DNA of 64,000 nt, from the NCBI GenBank assembly GCA_009697505.1, contig SHUD01000004.1:1-64000 (forward strand), in the 5' to 3' direction. Each line of letters begins with the position of its first letter. Position 1 is the stretch's first letter. The DNA comes from Bryobacterales bacterium (lineage in GTDB: Bacteria > Acidobacteriota > Terriglobia > Bryobacterales > Bryobacteraceae). Positions 37,689 through 47,400 of the stretch are shown piece by piece. A model generated the notes under the pieces. It was given only the letters and a program-made list of their open reading frames with translations. It was not told the origin of the DNA and did no database searches. The translations under genes were made by a program, and so were the position numbers.

Positions 37689-38204
37689 CTAATCCCACTC
37701 GCCGAGCTTTTGCAGCTTGCGAATTTTGCGCCGGATCAAGTCGCGCTTCAGCGCGCTCACGTGGCTGATGTAGAGCTTGCCATGCAGGTGATCCGTTTCG
37801 TGAAGAAAAGCCCGCGCCAGCAGATCCTCGCCGGTCATCTCGAATGGCTTGCCGGTGGCGTCCTGCGCCCGCACGGTGACTTTTTTCGGACGGTTCACCT
37901 GTTCGCGGAACGTCGGAATACTCAGGCACCCTTCCTCGCTTTTCTGCGAGCCTTCCATGTGAAGGATCTCGGGGTTGATCAGCAAGATCTTCGCTGCCGG
38001 GTCCTCGCCGATGGACGTGTCGATAACCGCCAGGCGTTGCCCGACGCCGATCTGCGGCGCCGCCAGTCCCACGCCCTTGGCCGCGTACATCGACTCAAAC
38101 ATATCCTCGATGAGCTTGTGCAACTCCGGCGTATCGAATTCGGTGACGTCAGCGCCGCGCTGCTCCAGGACCGGATGTCCGTACTTCACGATCGGATAAA
38201 TCAT
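37689..38204 (-). CDS. def: Peptide deformylase
   Basis: 171 residues. Three family motifs are seen: GVGLAAPQIG, EEGCLSIP (Cys ligand) and HETDHLHG (HExxH-type metal ligands). It removes the N-formyl group from new proteins. It begins one base into the aroC stop codon and is followed by fmt. Confidence 0.96.
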   Translation of the reverse strand: MIYPIVKYGHPVLEQRGADVTEFDTPELHKLIEDMFESMYAAKGVGLAAPQIGVGQRLAVIDTSIGEDPAAKILLINPEILHMEGSQKSEEGCLSIPTFREQVNRPKKVTVRAQDATGKPFEMTGEDLLARAFLHETDHLHGKLYISHVSALKRDLIRRKIRKLQKLGEWD

Positions 38205-39376
38205 CAGAAGTTCTTCACCTGTTCGAGATAACCTGCGTAGTTCCGCTTGGCTTCCAGCATGGAGTCGCCGCCAAATTTCTCGATCATGGCCCCGGCCAGC
38301 ACCAGCGCCACCATGGCCTCGCCGATCACGCCCGCCGCGGGCACCACCGCGACGTCGCTGCGCTCATAAGCGGCGGGGGAAGCTTCGTGGGTCACCAGAT
38401 CCGCGCTTTCCAGCGGCCTGCGCAATGTCGAGATCGGCTTCAGCATGCCGCGCACCAGGATGTCCTGGCCGTTGGTCATGCCACCTTCCACTCCTCCTGC
38501 GCGATTGGCGCCCCGCGTGAAGGCCTGCTGTTCGCGGCTGTAGTGGATCGTGTCCTGGACTTTCGAACCGAACGCCGCCGCACCCTCCGCGGCGAATCCC
38601 ACTTCGACGCCCTTCACGGCCTGCATGGAGACGATGGCCTGTGCCAGTCTTCCATCCAGCCGCGTATCCCAGGCAATATGCGACCCCAGCCCCGGCGGAA
38701 CCCCGCGCGCGATCACTTCGAAGACGCCGCCCACGGTGTCGCCGGTCTTGTAGGCCTCGTCGACCACGAGCTTCATCCGCTGCTCAGCCTCGGCATCCAC
38801 GCAACCGAGCAGGACCTCGTCGCGTTCACTGAGCGCCACCAGTTCTTCCCAGGTTGCGGACCGTTCCAGCCGCTCGCTGCCCACCGCGATGACGTGGCTG
38901 AGCACGCCGATCCCAAATTCCGCCAGATAGGCCTTGGCCAGAGCGCCCACGGCCACCCGCGAAGTCGTTTCGCGGGCGCTGGCGCGTTCCAGAATGTAGC
39001 GGGCGTCATGGAAGTTGTACTTGAGCGCTCCCGCCAGGTCGGCATGGCCGGGACGAGGCCGGGTCAGCGGCTTGGTCTTGCCTTCGGCGCCCTCGAACGT
39101 CTCCACCGGCAGGGCTTCGGTCCAGTTCTTCCAGTCTTTGTTTTCCAGCAGAATCGCGATCGGCGAACCGATGCTCTGCGAGTGCCGTACCCCGCTGACG
39201 ATATGGGCCTTATCGGTTTCGATCTTCATGCGCCCGCCGCGCCCGAAGCCTTGCTGGCGGCGCCACAACTCGCGATCGATCTTGGCCAAAGATACGGGGA
39301 CGCCGGCGGGCAGCCCCGTCAGCGTGGCGACAAGGCACTCCCCGTGCGATTCCCCTGCGGTTTCAAAGCGGAGCAT
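38204..39376 (-). CDS. aroC: Chorismate synthase
   Basis: 390 residues; makes chorismate, the last common step of aromatic amino acid synthesis. Family segments GESHGECLVATLTGLPAG, GRGGRMKIETD, RPRPGHADLAGALKY and the FMN region with TRGANRAGGVEGGMTNGQ are present. It precedes def with a one-base overlap. A small ORF and a 15-bp tandem repeat lie upstream. Confidence 0.96.
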   Translation of the reverse strand: MLRFETAGESHGECLVATLTGLPAGVPVSLAKIDRELWRRQQGFGRGGRMKIETDKAHIVSGVRHSQSIGSPIAILLENKDWKNWTEALPVETFEGAEGKTKPLTRPRPGHADLAGALKYNFHDARYILERASARETTSRVAVGALAKAYLAEFGIGVLSHVIAVGSERLERSATWEELVALSERDEVLLGCVDAEAEQRMKLVVDEAYKTGDTVGGVFEVIARGVPPGLGSHIAWDTRLDGRLAQAIVSMQAVKGVEVGFAAEGAAAFGSKVQDTIHYSREQQAFTRGANRAGGVEGGMTNGQDILVRGMLKPISTLRRPLESADLVTHEASPAAYERSDVAVVPAAGVIGEAMVALVLAGAMIEKFGGDSMLEAKRNYAGYLEQVKNF

Positions 39377-39415
39377 TGGAATATTTTATGGTAGCAACAC
39401 TCGGAATGCGCGAGC

Positions 39416-39445
39416 GTGCCGAATTGTCACGTGCCGAATTGTCAC
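39416..39445. repeat. Tandem 15-bp repeat, two copies
   Basis: GTGCCGAATTGTCAC occurs twice head to tail (39416-39430 and 39431-39445) between aroC and the small upstream ORF. Possibly a regulator site, or a chance duplication. Confidence 0.8.
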
Positions 39446-39469
39446 GGAGATGCGTCGGATTGGGACGGC

Positions 39470-39577
39470 TTACTTCTCGACGGGGTGGGCGGTATCGTCA
39501 GACTTAGGAGGCGACGAAATGGCTTCCAGTAACAGCGAAACGATCAACAACCCGGCGATGGCGGCTCCGATAATCAT
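39470..39577 (-). CDS. Predicted 35-residue single-TM membrane protein (not in ORF track)
   Basis: The reverse strand from the ATG at 39577 reads MIIGAAIAGLLIVSLLLEAI, then a short polar tail with SPPKSDDTAHPVEK and TAA at 39470. AAGGGAG lies 4 bases upstream of the ATG. One TM helix followed by a hydrophilic tail is the pattern of small membrane subunits. An opposite-strand 45-residue ORF with an AGGAGG site overlaps it, but that translation does not look like a membrane or globular protein. Lies 93 bases upstream of aroC in the same direction. Confidence 0.5.
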   Translation of the reverse strand: MIIGAAIAGLLIVSLLLEAISSPPKSDDTAHPVEK

Positions 39578-39694
39578 GCGACTCCCTTGTCTGCAAACTT
39601 TATTCCTGCACGTCGACTTCCATCCGGAAAGAGGCGCTCTCTATTCCATTTGTTAGATGTATCGGCTGCCCGGACGATTCATGAGAGGGAAAAT

Positions 39695-40633
39695 TTACCG
39701 TTGGAGCTGCGCGCAAACTTCGCGAAGCTGGGACATTTTTTCCGCGACCAGAGTCTCAGCTCGCTCCACCAGCCGCTTCAGGTTGCCGGGATCGGCATTA
39801 TCCATATCGTCCTCGCCGTCGGCCAAATCTGTCTGCAACCGGTAGTACCGTCGGACGCCCCGTACTGAAGGGAGCAACTGCTCCATCTGGTATTCCGTGG
39901 TCCGGCTGACGCCGTCGAACACCACGTCGAGAATCGGCTTGGCCCAACCCAGAAACCCCGGCCGGTAACGGATCGCCTCGGCATGGCGGCCGGTTCCAAG
40001 GGAAACCAGCAGGATCTCCGCATCCGGACGGCTCTGCCGCGCCTCGGCATAGGCGCACAGCGCCGGGTTGTTGGCGTAAGTTCCGCCGTCGATCAGCGTC
40101 CACTCCCCGTTGCCAAGCCGGGCCGGAGGGAAGTAGGTCGGCGCGGCAGAGGTCGCGCGCGCCACTTCCCACAGGGGAAAATCATAGCTTGCATCCTTCG
40201 CCGCACGGTCTGAACGGAAAAACCAGGGCTGGCGCAGCCGGATCTCGTAGCTGGTAGCCAATACGCCGCACAGGGAGTCTTGGAGGCGGCTAGCGCCGAA
40301 GAACTTCTTGAGCACGTTTTCGATGCCGCTGGAGGAATACTTTTCCGCCAGCGGACGCCTCACTTTGCTCCAAAGCGATTGCGGGAAGATGGTTGACGCC
40401 TGCCGAAGATACAGTTCGCGCAAGTCCCCAGCGGCGTAGGCGGGCCGCCCGTTGTGGCCGGGCATCGCCAGCCCCGCCGCCAGAATGCCGCCCGTCGAAG
40501 TTCCGGCCACCAGGTCAAACAGATCCGCAACCCGCTTGCCAGTTTGCCGTTCGATTTCCATCAGCACAGTGGCCGGAATGATCCCGCGAATTCCCCCGCC
40601 GTCGATCGCCAGAATCTTGAACACGTGCGCCAT
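39695..40633 (-). CDS. Patatin-like phospholipase
   Basis: 312 residues. The patatin features are complete: DGGGIRG (oxyanion loop), GTSTGG (nucleophile Ser) and DGG (catalytic Asp) near residue 190. The short N-terminus MAHVFKILAIDGGGIRG is like bacterial patatins such as CapV, the lipase effector of some CBASS systems. No nucleotide cyclase or other defence gene is nearby, so a general lipase role is preferred. No signal peptide; cytoplasmic. It stands alone, with gaps of 134 and 117 bases around it. Confidence 0.88.
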   Translation of the reverse strand: MAHVFKILAIDGGGIRGIIPATVLMEIERQTGKRVADLFDLVAGTSTGGILAAGLAMPGHNGRPAYAAGDLRELYLRQASTIFPQSLWSKVRRPLAEKYSSSGIENVLKKFFGASRLQDSLCGVLATSYEIRLRQPWFFRSDRAAKDASYDFPLWEVARATSAAPTYFPPARLGNGEWTLIDGGTYANNPALCAYAEARQSRPDAEILLVSLGTGRHAEAIRYRPGFLGWAKPILDVVFDGVSRTTEYQMEQLLPSVRGVRRYYRLQTDLADGEDDMDNADPGNLKRLVERAETLVAEKMSQLREVCAQLQR

Positions 40634-40767
40634 CCGCTCCTGGCCTGTTTTTCGCAGATGGCCGGCGCGGATGGGATTCGTCCAGCTTCATGTCGCGGAG
40701 CCCAAAGGGACTTGATCCCCCGGGGGAGGAGTGACTTGCCGGCCCGCTATCGGGTCCGTCCGGAATC

Positions 40768-41580
40768 TCAGAGTTGCACCGTCACCCGCATGAACGTCGC
40801 GGCGATCGACGTGCCGCCATCGGCGCTCTGATTCTGCGCCTTCGCGAGTTCCACCAGTTGGCTGTTCAACTCGTCCTCTTTTCCGTTCTTCTGAGCGGCT
40901 TCGAAAGCGTTCATCGTGGGACCGTAGAATTGCCTGAACAATGCGATGACCTCCGCGGGACCCTTGCTCGGCGAGATGAAGCGGAATGTGTCCCGGACCG
41001 TGGATATCTTCTCGGCGGGCACGCCGGCCTGGCCAAAGCGCTCGACGATGTTCGCTTCCACGCCCCAGGTCATGGGACTGATGAAGCCTTCCGGGGGCGG
41101 CGGAGTAAACGCCGCACTGACCTTCAGTACCTGCGACACGAACGTCGGGTCATTGGGAATCCAGTTGCCCATGATAATCCGCCCGCCCGGCTTGGTTACC
41201 CGGACCATCTCCTTGGCGACGTCAAAAGGCTTCGGCGCGAACATGGCTCCGAATACACTGAGCGTCATGTCAAAGCTATCGTCCGCGACTCCTTGCAAGC
41301 TGCACGCGTCTCCTTCTTGAAACGTCAGATTGCGCAGCCCCGCTTCCGCCGCGCGCTGGTTCCCGGCGGCCACCAGGTTCTGGGCGATGTCGATGCCCGT
41401 CACGTCCGCCCCCAAGCGGGCCAGCGGCAGCGCAGTCGTCCCGTCTCCGCAGCCCAGGTCCAGGACCCGCAACGGCGGCGCAATGCCCAGGGATTGTACC
41501 AGCGCCTCTCCCGATTCGCGCATAAACGCGGCGATCGCGGTGAAATCGCCTTTCTCCCACAACGCTTTATTTGGATTCAT
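40768..41580 (-). CDS. Class I SAM-dependent methyltransferase
   Basis: 270 residues. The SAM motif LDLGCGDGTTALPLARLGADVTGID is followed by the usual post-motifs (GDACSLQGVADDSFDMTLSV, VTKPGGRIIMGNW). The C-terminal half (residues 170-270) is helical. AGGAGA lies upstream of the ATG. The substrate is unknown. It follows a hypothetical gene and mddA in the same direction. Confidence 0.88.
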   Translation of the reverse strand: MNPNKALWEKGDFTAIAAFMRESGEALVQSLGIAPPLRVLDLGCGDGTTALPLARLGADVTGIDIAQNLVAAGNQRAAEAGLRNLTFQEGDACSLQGVADDSFDMTLSVFGAMFAPKPFDVAKEMVRVTKPGGRIIMGNWIPNDPTFVSQVLKVSAAFTPPPPEGFISPMTWGVEANIVERFGQAGVPAEKISTVRDTFRFISPSKGPAEVIALFRQFYGPTMNAFEAAQKNGKEDELNSQLVELAKAQNQSADGGTSIAATFMRVTVQL

Positions 41581-41591
41581 AATGTCTCCTT

Positions 41592-41617
41592 GTGTGTTGT
41601 CTATGTGTGTTGTCTAT
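41592..41617. repeat. 13-bp tandem repeat, two copies
   Basis: GTGTGTTGTCTAT repeated head to tail upstream of the methyltransferase start. Possibly a binding site, or chance. Confidence 0.7.
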
Positions 41618-41649
41618 TTTATGCGCATTCGGTACGCCGAGCGCGCGCA

Positions 41650-42345
41650 CTAGGTTTGGTGGCGCGGGCGCAGGAACGCGCGCGCTACCGCGAAGAGTCC
41701 CTTTTGAGGAATCAGAAAGTCGTTCAAACGAGCCTGCTGGGCGAGCGCGCCCACTGGTCCCAGATCCTGGCCCTTTACGGTGGCTTGACTTGATTCTATT
41801 AGCCACAGACGACGCGGATTGGCGATGAACTCCTGGCCGTTGGGTGTTTCTCCGGCAAGATTCAGCTTCCCGGTTCCCAGCGCGAACCGCGCCGCGGCGC
41901 CCATCGCCTTCAATATGAAAGGCTCTTGCCACCAGGAGTCCGGCGCCAGCCTCGCCGCCGCATTCAGTAGCCGTGTTGACCAGGACGCCCGGAGCCTCAC
42001 GTTCCAGCGCAGCGCGCTCTCAATATTTACCGTGAACTGCGCCGGCGCCGTCCATTCGATTTCGATCGGGCCGACGACGTTGCGCGTGACCTCTCCGCCG
42101 AAGTAACGCGAACATCCGAGGTCCGGATTCACCGTCGAGTAGAACGTCCAGGCGCCGCGCGGGTCGCGATGCCACACGGAAGTGTAGCCGGGTCCCACCG
42201 AGGAGGCCGGAAACCGGCGCAAGGCCAGCACGTGCCCGGAACGGAAGGGAAGCCCCAGGACCGCATATCCCGCGAACCGGTCGCCATGGCCGGTGGGCAA
42301 GGCGGGGTTCGTTTCTATTTGCTCCACGATCTCTCTGGGTTTCAT
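41650..42345 (-). CDS. Conserved-looking protein of unknown function
   Basis: 231 residues with no signal peptide and no motif I recognise. Charged segments alternate with beta-like ones (GYAVLGLPFRSGHVLALRRF, WTFYSTVNPDLGCSRYF, IEIEWTAPAQFTVNIE). It lies 19 bases after mddA in the same direction, so it is probably cotranscribed. It may bind or process a small molecule, but this is a guess. Confidence 0.55.
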   Translation of the reverse strand: MKPREIVEQIETNPALPTGHGDRFAGYAVLGLPFRSGHVLALRRFPASSVGPGYTSVWHRDPRGAWTFYSTVNPDLGCSRYFGGEVTRNVVGPIEIEWTAPAQFTVNIESALRWNVRLRASWSTRLLNAAARLAPDSWWQEPFILKAMGAAARFALGTGKLNLAGETPNGQEFIANPRRLWLIESSQATVKGQDLGPVGALAQQARLNDFLIPQKGLFAVARAFLRPRHQT

Positions 42346-42364
42346 GTCTGGCTCCGTTTGCAGG

Positions 42365-43150
42365 CTAGCGGGCGGCTTTTACACGCATCTCCGCCGCTGC
42401 CACCACCGGCTGCGGGATTTCGATTTGCCGGGGCAGTCCGGGGACGATCATCGGAACTTGCTTGCGGTACTCGGCGTACTCCGGATGCACCGCCATCAGG
42501 TCACGCTCTTCGAGTTGAATCGCCAACAGAATGTAAGCCGTGGTTACCAGCGCGAAGAGCAGGTGGGTGGCGGTCATGACCGGCGTGGACCAAAAAACGC
42601 ACAGCCAGCCTACATACAGGGGGTGGCGTACGATGCGATACAGAAATGGCGTGCGAAACTCCACGTTGGCCTGCGGTTGCTTTAACAGATGGCGCCAGAC
42701 CTGGCGTAGTCCGAACAGATCGAAGTGGTTAATGATGAACGTGGCGAACAGGACCAGCGTCCAGCCAAACGCGTAGCCGCCGAAAAGCAGCACCCTTCCC
42801 AGGTCATCTTGAACCTCCCAGACGGTACCGCCCAGGGGCTGCCACTGCCAGAACAGAAACAGAAGCGCGAGGCTGCTCGCCAATACGTAGGTACTGCGCT
42901 CGATGGCCACTGGTACCACTTTCGTCAGGACGCGCTTGAAGGCCGGGCGGGCCATGACGCTGTGTTGCACCGCGAACAGCGACAATAGCCCCAAGTCGAT
43001 CCACAATGCGGTCTGCCAGGGGCCGGAGGCGGGAGTATCCATGGACTTGGGCACGCCGAAGTTGCCGATAAACCCGATGGCGTACAGGAACGTCGCGAGG
43101 AACACGATATAGCTCGCGGCTCCGTAGAGAAAAGTGAAAATCCGATTCAT
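42365..43150 (-). CDS. mddA: MddA-type methanethiol S-methyltransferase (NnrU/isoprenylcysteine methyltransferase-like)
   Basis: 261 residues with about five TM helices. FLYAIGFIGNFGVPKSMD near residue 25 and the C-terminal RTPFLYRIVRHPLYVGWLCVFW...LEERDL are the hallmarks of the MddA family, which methylates methanethiol to dimethyl sulfide. AAAGGAG lies 7 bases upstream of the ATG. A divergent AraC regulator starts 94 bases away. Substrate identity is by family; not tested. Confidence 0.75.
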   Translation of the reverse strand: MNRIFTFLYGAASYIVFLATFLYAIGFIGNFGVPKSMDTPASGPWQTALWIDLGLLSLFAVQHSVMARPAFKRVLTKVVPVAIERSTYVLASSLALLFLFWQWQPLGGTVWEVQDDLGRVLLFGGYAFGWTLVLFATFIINHFDLFGLRQVWRHLLKQPQANVEFRTPFLYRIVRHPLYVGWLCVFWSTPVMTATHLLFALVTTAYILLAIQLEERDLMAVHPEYAEYRKQVPMIVPGLPRQIEIPQPVVAAAEMRVKAAR

Positions 43151-43244
43151 GTTCTTGCTCCTTTATGTGATCCCAGCTACTCACCGACTTTGCGAGCGGA
43201 CTGCTTCAGGTCTACAATTGTGCAGTGCGTCTGCTGGATAGGCC

Positions 43245-44414
43245 ATGCCCGAGCGTCGCCATGACTTGCTCGAACGGCTGGAGGAAATAGATACCTTTGC
43301 GCGGGGACCGGGCAACTTCGCAGAGAGTCCACGGAACGATATGGATGCCTTTTCCGAAATCTTGAGCGGCGTCAAGCTGAACGGGGCGGTGTTTTTCAGC
43401 GCCGAGTTTTCCGCTCCCTGGGGGTTTTCCGCATCCGCATCCGATAAGATGGCGACCGAGCTTGCCCCGGGAGCCGAACACCTGGTCCTCTACCATTTCC
43501 TTGTCGACGGCAGTGCTCTTGTGCAAATGCCGGATGGGCGATCGCTGGAGCTTCATTCCGGGGATATCGTGATCTTTCCTCACGGAGATCCACACCACCT
43601 GATGAGCGATCGGGCGACCAAGCCACCCTTTCCTTCCTACGGGATTAGCGCCAAGATCAAGGCGCGCGATTTGCGTCCTTTACAGGCGGGCGGCGGTGGC
43701 GATACCGCCCGTTTTGTGTGCGGCTACATGACCTGCGACCCCTACCTGAGCCGGCCGATCCTGAGCGGACTGCCCCCGGTCTTCAAGGTCAACATCCGTA
43801 CGGATCGCTCCGGGCACTGGCTGAGAATTCCATTCTGCACCCGGTGGAAGAAGCTGCTTCGGGAAGCGTCGGCAGCGAAGCCATGCTGGCCAACTTTCGG
43901 AAGCCTTGTTCGTCGACACCCTGAGGCGCTACGTGGCCGCTTTGCCGGAACAGCAAATGGGCTGGCTGGCGGGCACCGCGACCCCATCGTGGGGAAAAGC
44001 CTGGGATTGCTGCATGGCCGTGTTGCCTATCCGTGGACCATCGCGGATCTTGCCGACGAGGTGGGGATTTCGCGGTCGGCTCTGGTAGAGCGCTTCACCA
44101 AGTATCTCTCCGAGCCCCCCATGACGTATTTGACCCGCTGGAGACTGCAATTAGCCGCCCGGTCGCTCGAAAAGACGTCACGGGGCTTCGCGGAAATTGC
44201 CGCCGGCGTCGGCTACGAATCGGAAGCGGCCTTCAATCGCGCATTTAAGCGCGAGTATGGACAGCCTCCGGGCCGCTACCGCAGCGAGCATAAGAGTGCA
44301 TCGGCCAGAGCCCTCGGTGAGCCGAATGCGGAAGCGGCCGGATCACTGGCGCCGCGTCAAAAACTCAAGCGGAGAGAGAACTGCAATTCTCTCGGTCCCG
44401 GACCGGTGAGCTGA
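43245..44414 (+). CDS. AraC-family regulator with cupin domain, carrying three compensating frameshifts
   Basis: The ORF is open for 389 residues, but the protein reads correctly only outside 43824-43979. The start (cupin-like, PGAEHLVLYHFLVDGSALVQM) and end (SRSALVERFTKYLSEPPMTYL...EIAAGVGYESEAAFNRAFKREYG, two helix-turn-helix units) are normal. The middle must be read in two other frames (ENSILHPVEEAASGSVGSEAM, then FVDTLRRYVAALPEQQMGWL). Three one-base losses at about 43823, 43893 and 43977 explain this, and total three bases. About 52 residues of linker are thereby altered. It may control the divergent mddA gene. Confidence 0.7.
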   Translation: MPERRHDLLERLEEIDTFARGPGNFAESPRNDMDAFSEILSGVKLNGAVFFSAEFSAPWGFSASASDKMATELAPGAEHLVLYHFLVDGSALVQMPDGRSLELHSGDIVIFPHGDPHHLMSDRATKPPFPSYGISAKIKARDLRPLQAGGGGDTARFVCGYMTCDPYLSRPILSGLPPVFKVNIRTDRSGHWLRIPFCTRWKKLLREASAAKPCWPTFGSLVRRHPEALRGRFAGTANGLAGGHRDPIVGKSLGLLHGRVAYPWTIADLADEVGISRSALVERFTKYLSEPPMTYLTRWRLQLAARSLEKTSRGFAEIAAGVGYESEAAFNRAFKREYGQPPGRYRSEHKSASARALGEPNAEAAGSLAPRQKLKRRENCNSLGPGPVS

Positions 44415-47400
44415 GAGGATACGACGCCGAAGCTCGCCGTATTCACGTCGCGTCCGGGAACGTCAAAGAGCGGAGTATTGAACAAATTAAACGCTTCGCC
44501 ACGGAACTGCAGTTTAAAGCGCTCGCGAATTGAGAAATCCTTAAAAATGGAGCAGTCAATATTTTGAATACCAGGCCCGCTCACGTTCGGGATGGTGCGG
44601 GAAGCATTCCCATACGTAAAGGGTGCTACCACGGAGTATGCCGCGGTGTTGAACCAACGGGTTAACGTTTGTTCTCCAGACGCCGGGTTCTGTCCCGATA
44701 CTACATTAGGACGGTTGGTGTTTCCCGACTGAATCGCGATCGGAAGGCCGCCTTGCAAGGTGCTGATCGCGTTCAGGTGCCAGCCGTAGGCGATCAACCT
44801 CTGCACTCCCTTCAAATTTTTTCCGAAAGGCACTTCCCACATTCCTGTCAGGACTATGCGCTGCGGAACGTCTTCAATACTGCGGGACCGCTCGGCCCGC
44901 AAGTTATACCAATTCAAGATAGGCGTGTTGGGATCAGTCGCGGAGATGGCGCCGGCCGCTCCGCGCGTCGAGCCGGCAGCGCCCACCGCGCCGTCAATCA
45001 GCTTGCTCTTGGTATAGGCAAGCAGGAGGGAAAACCCGTGATCAAACCGCTTTTCGACTTTGAGCGTACCCGCGTGATAGATCGAGTCTCCTAGATACGC
45101 AAAGGTTCCATTGATGCTGTTGAAGTGGGGGTACGGCCGCAACAGTTGCTGGCGGGCAACTGTGGGATTGCTCAGGGGGCCGGTCTTGATGATCCCGTAA
45201 AACGGATTGGAAACCGATTGATTGAGCTGATTTCCCAGCGCCAGGTACTGGGGGTCGATCTGATTGTAGTTTATGGGTTGCGAAGTCAGCAAGTGCTCGC
45301 CGCGATTTCCAAGGTATGCTACCTCAATCAACCAATTTCTCCAGGGCTGGTACTGCACAGTTAAATTCCACTGCTGCGAAAAGCCCGGGGAGATACCGCG
45401 ATTCCATCCCTGGAGGTCACTGCCCACGGCGGTCATCGCTCCCAACCCTTCATTGGCCGGCTTTTCCAATCCACTCGGGAAGGGATTCGCCATCGTGTTA
45501 AACGGAGTAAGCCCGTTGTCGAGCGAAGTGACCATCGGATTATTGGTGCGGAAACCAGAGAACGAGGGAAGCGCGTATCCTTTTGTGGGAATGAAGGTGA
45601 TTCCGTACCCTCCACGCGCCACCAGTTTGTCGGTCACCTGGTAAGCGAAGCCACCGCGGGGTTGAAAATGCCGGTAGCTGGCGTTCCAGCCTCCCTGCGT
45701 ATTCGGGAATGTGGCTCCTCCCTTCAAGCTCATGCCCGGAACCTGCAAGGGTGAGGGAATGTTGAGATCGATATTCGTAACCACGCCCGACCGGTCGGTG
45801 ATGGGCTGTTCGCTTTCCCAGCGCATGCCTAGGTTCAGAGTCAGCTTGCGGGCCACTTTCCAGTCATCCTGCACGAAGAGTGCGTGAAATCGAGATGCGT
45901 TGGTATTGTAGTGCTGAAGCGGAGAATTGGATTGTTGCGTGCCCGAGGGCGTGCCCAAAAGGAAGGAAGCCATGCCGAAGCCGGCAGTGGCGCTGGCCCT
46001 GTTCGGATCCGGCCCCTGGGTAAAGCCCCGGTCGAAGGCAAAGAGCCCCCGCGAAGGCCCGTTGCCGGTGTTAAAGCCGTAGAGAACGTAGAGGTAGCCC
46101 ACCTTCACGTTGTGCGAACCCTTGACCTTGGTGATCGAAATACTTGCGGCGGGATCATATCCGACACGGTAGTTTTCCGACGATCCCATGAGGACGTTGA
46201 CGAAACCGTTCGCGGTCACAAGATCCGAGATATTCAGGTTAGGAATGTTCCCTTTCGGCGTGAATCTTCCGGTCGGTAGTTCCGCCGCGTAGTTGGCCGG
46301 GTAACCCAGATCCGTGAGCTTATAGCCATCGCCGTATTTTTGTGACAAAACACCGACTCCCGTTTCCCAATCACGGTTGTATCCCAGCTTCGCATCCAAC
46401 AGCAGCGTGGGGCTCAGCGTATTGGTATAAACCATCGAAAAGCTGTTGCGCGGAATGTGGGTATATCTTCCTTCGCTCTCCAGCAGCCCGGACATGGGAA
46501 CATTCGGGTTGTACCAGAAATTGGCGTAATTCCAGCTCACAACATCTCTGGTATAGCGAACCGCAATCCGCTGCCGGTCGGAAATGTTGTAATCTACCTT
46601 CAACCCCGTGTCGTAACGGTTTGACGGCTGCGACCCTCTCTGGAAGAGATTGTTGATGCCCGTGACCGGCGCACCCTGAGTATTGGGCCGGGGATAGATC
46701 GAAAAAATCTTTTGCGCGAGCGCGCCCTGACGGTTGAGTGGAATCTTGTTTCCCGGAAATGGAGTGCGGACGTATCCGCCCGGAACGGCTGGATTCGGCC
46801 GCGTGGTGGATGGATCGTAAATTAAGATCAACCCGCCGTTGGCGGCGAAGGTCTGGGAAAAGTCGCCGCTCCTTTGCAGGTCCGTGGGCGCCGTATTCAC
46901 ACGGCCGAAGCCGCGACGTTCCTTGTAGCCCTCATAGTTGTAAAAGAAAAAGATCTTGTCTTTCTTGAGGGGTCCTCCGAAGGTGCCGCCATACTGATTG
47001 ACATTCAACTGCGTCCGCGGAAAGCCCGACCGGTTGGAAAAAAAGTCGTTGGCCTTCATCTCCGTGTTGCGCAAGTATTCAAAAAGCAGGCCATGGTACT
47101 CATTCGTCCCGCCTTTGCTGATGATGCTGATGATCCCGCCGCCGGTGCGCCCGTATTCGGCGGATGGCGTATTCGTGATTACCTTGAACTCCTGGGTCGC
47201 GTCCACCGTGAGAAACGTGATCCCGCCGGCGGCGTCGCCGATCTTATCGTCCGGCAGTCCATCAATCAGCCAACCCTGCGAAATGGGAGTCCCGCCGCCA
47301 ATGTTGACCGCCCCGGAGCGGAAGGTTTCCAGAACCGGCCCGCCGAAGGCGCTGAGTCCTCTCACGGTGGGGATCAGATTGGCGAGACCCATCGGATTGC

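Noticed and set aside
39695-40633. Patatin as a CBASS effector (CapV)
   Set aside because: The catalytic motifs fit CapV-like enzymes, but no nucleotidyltransferase or other defence gene is near; a lone lipase is the simpler call.
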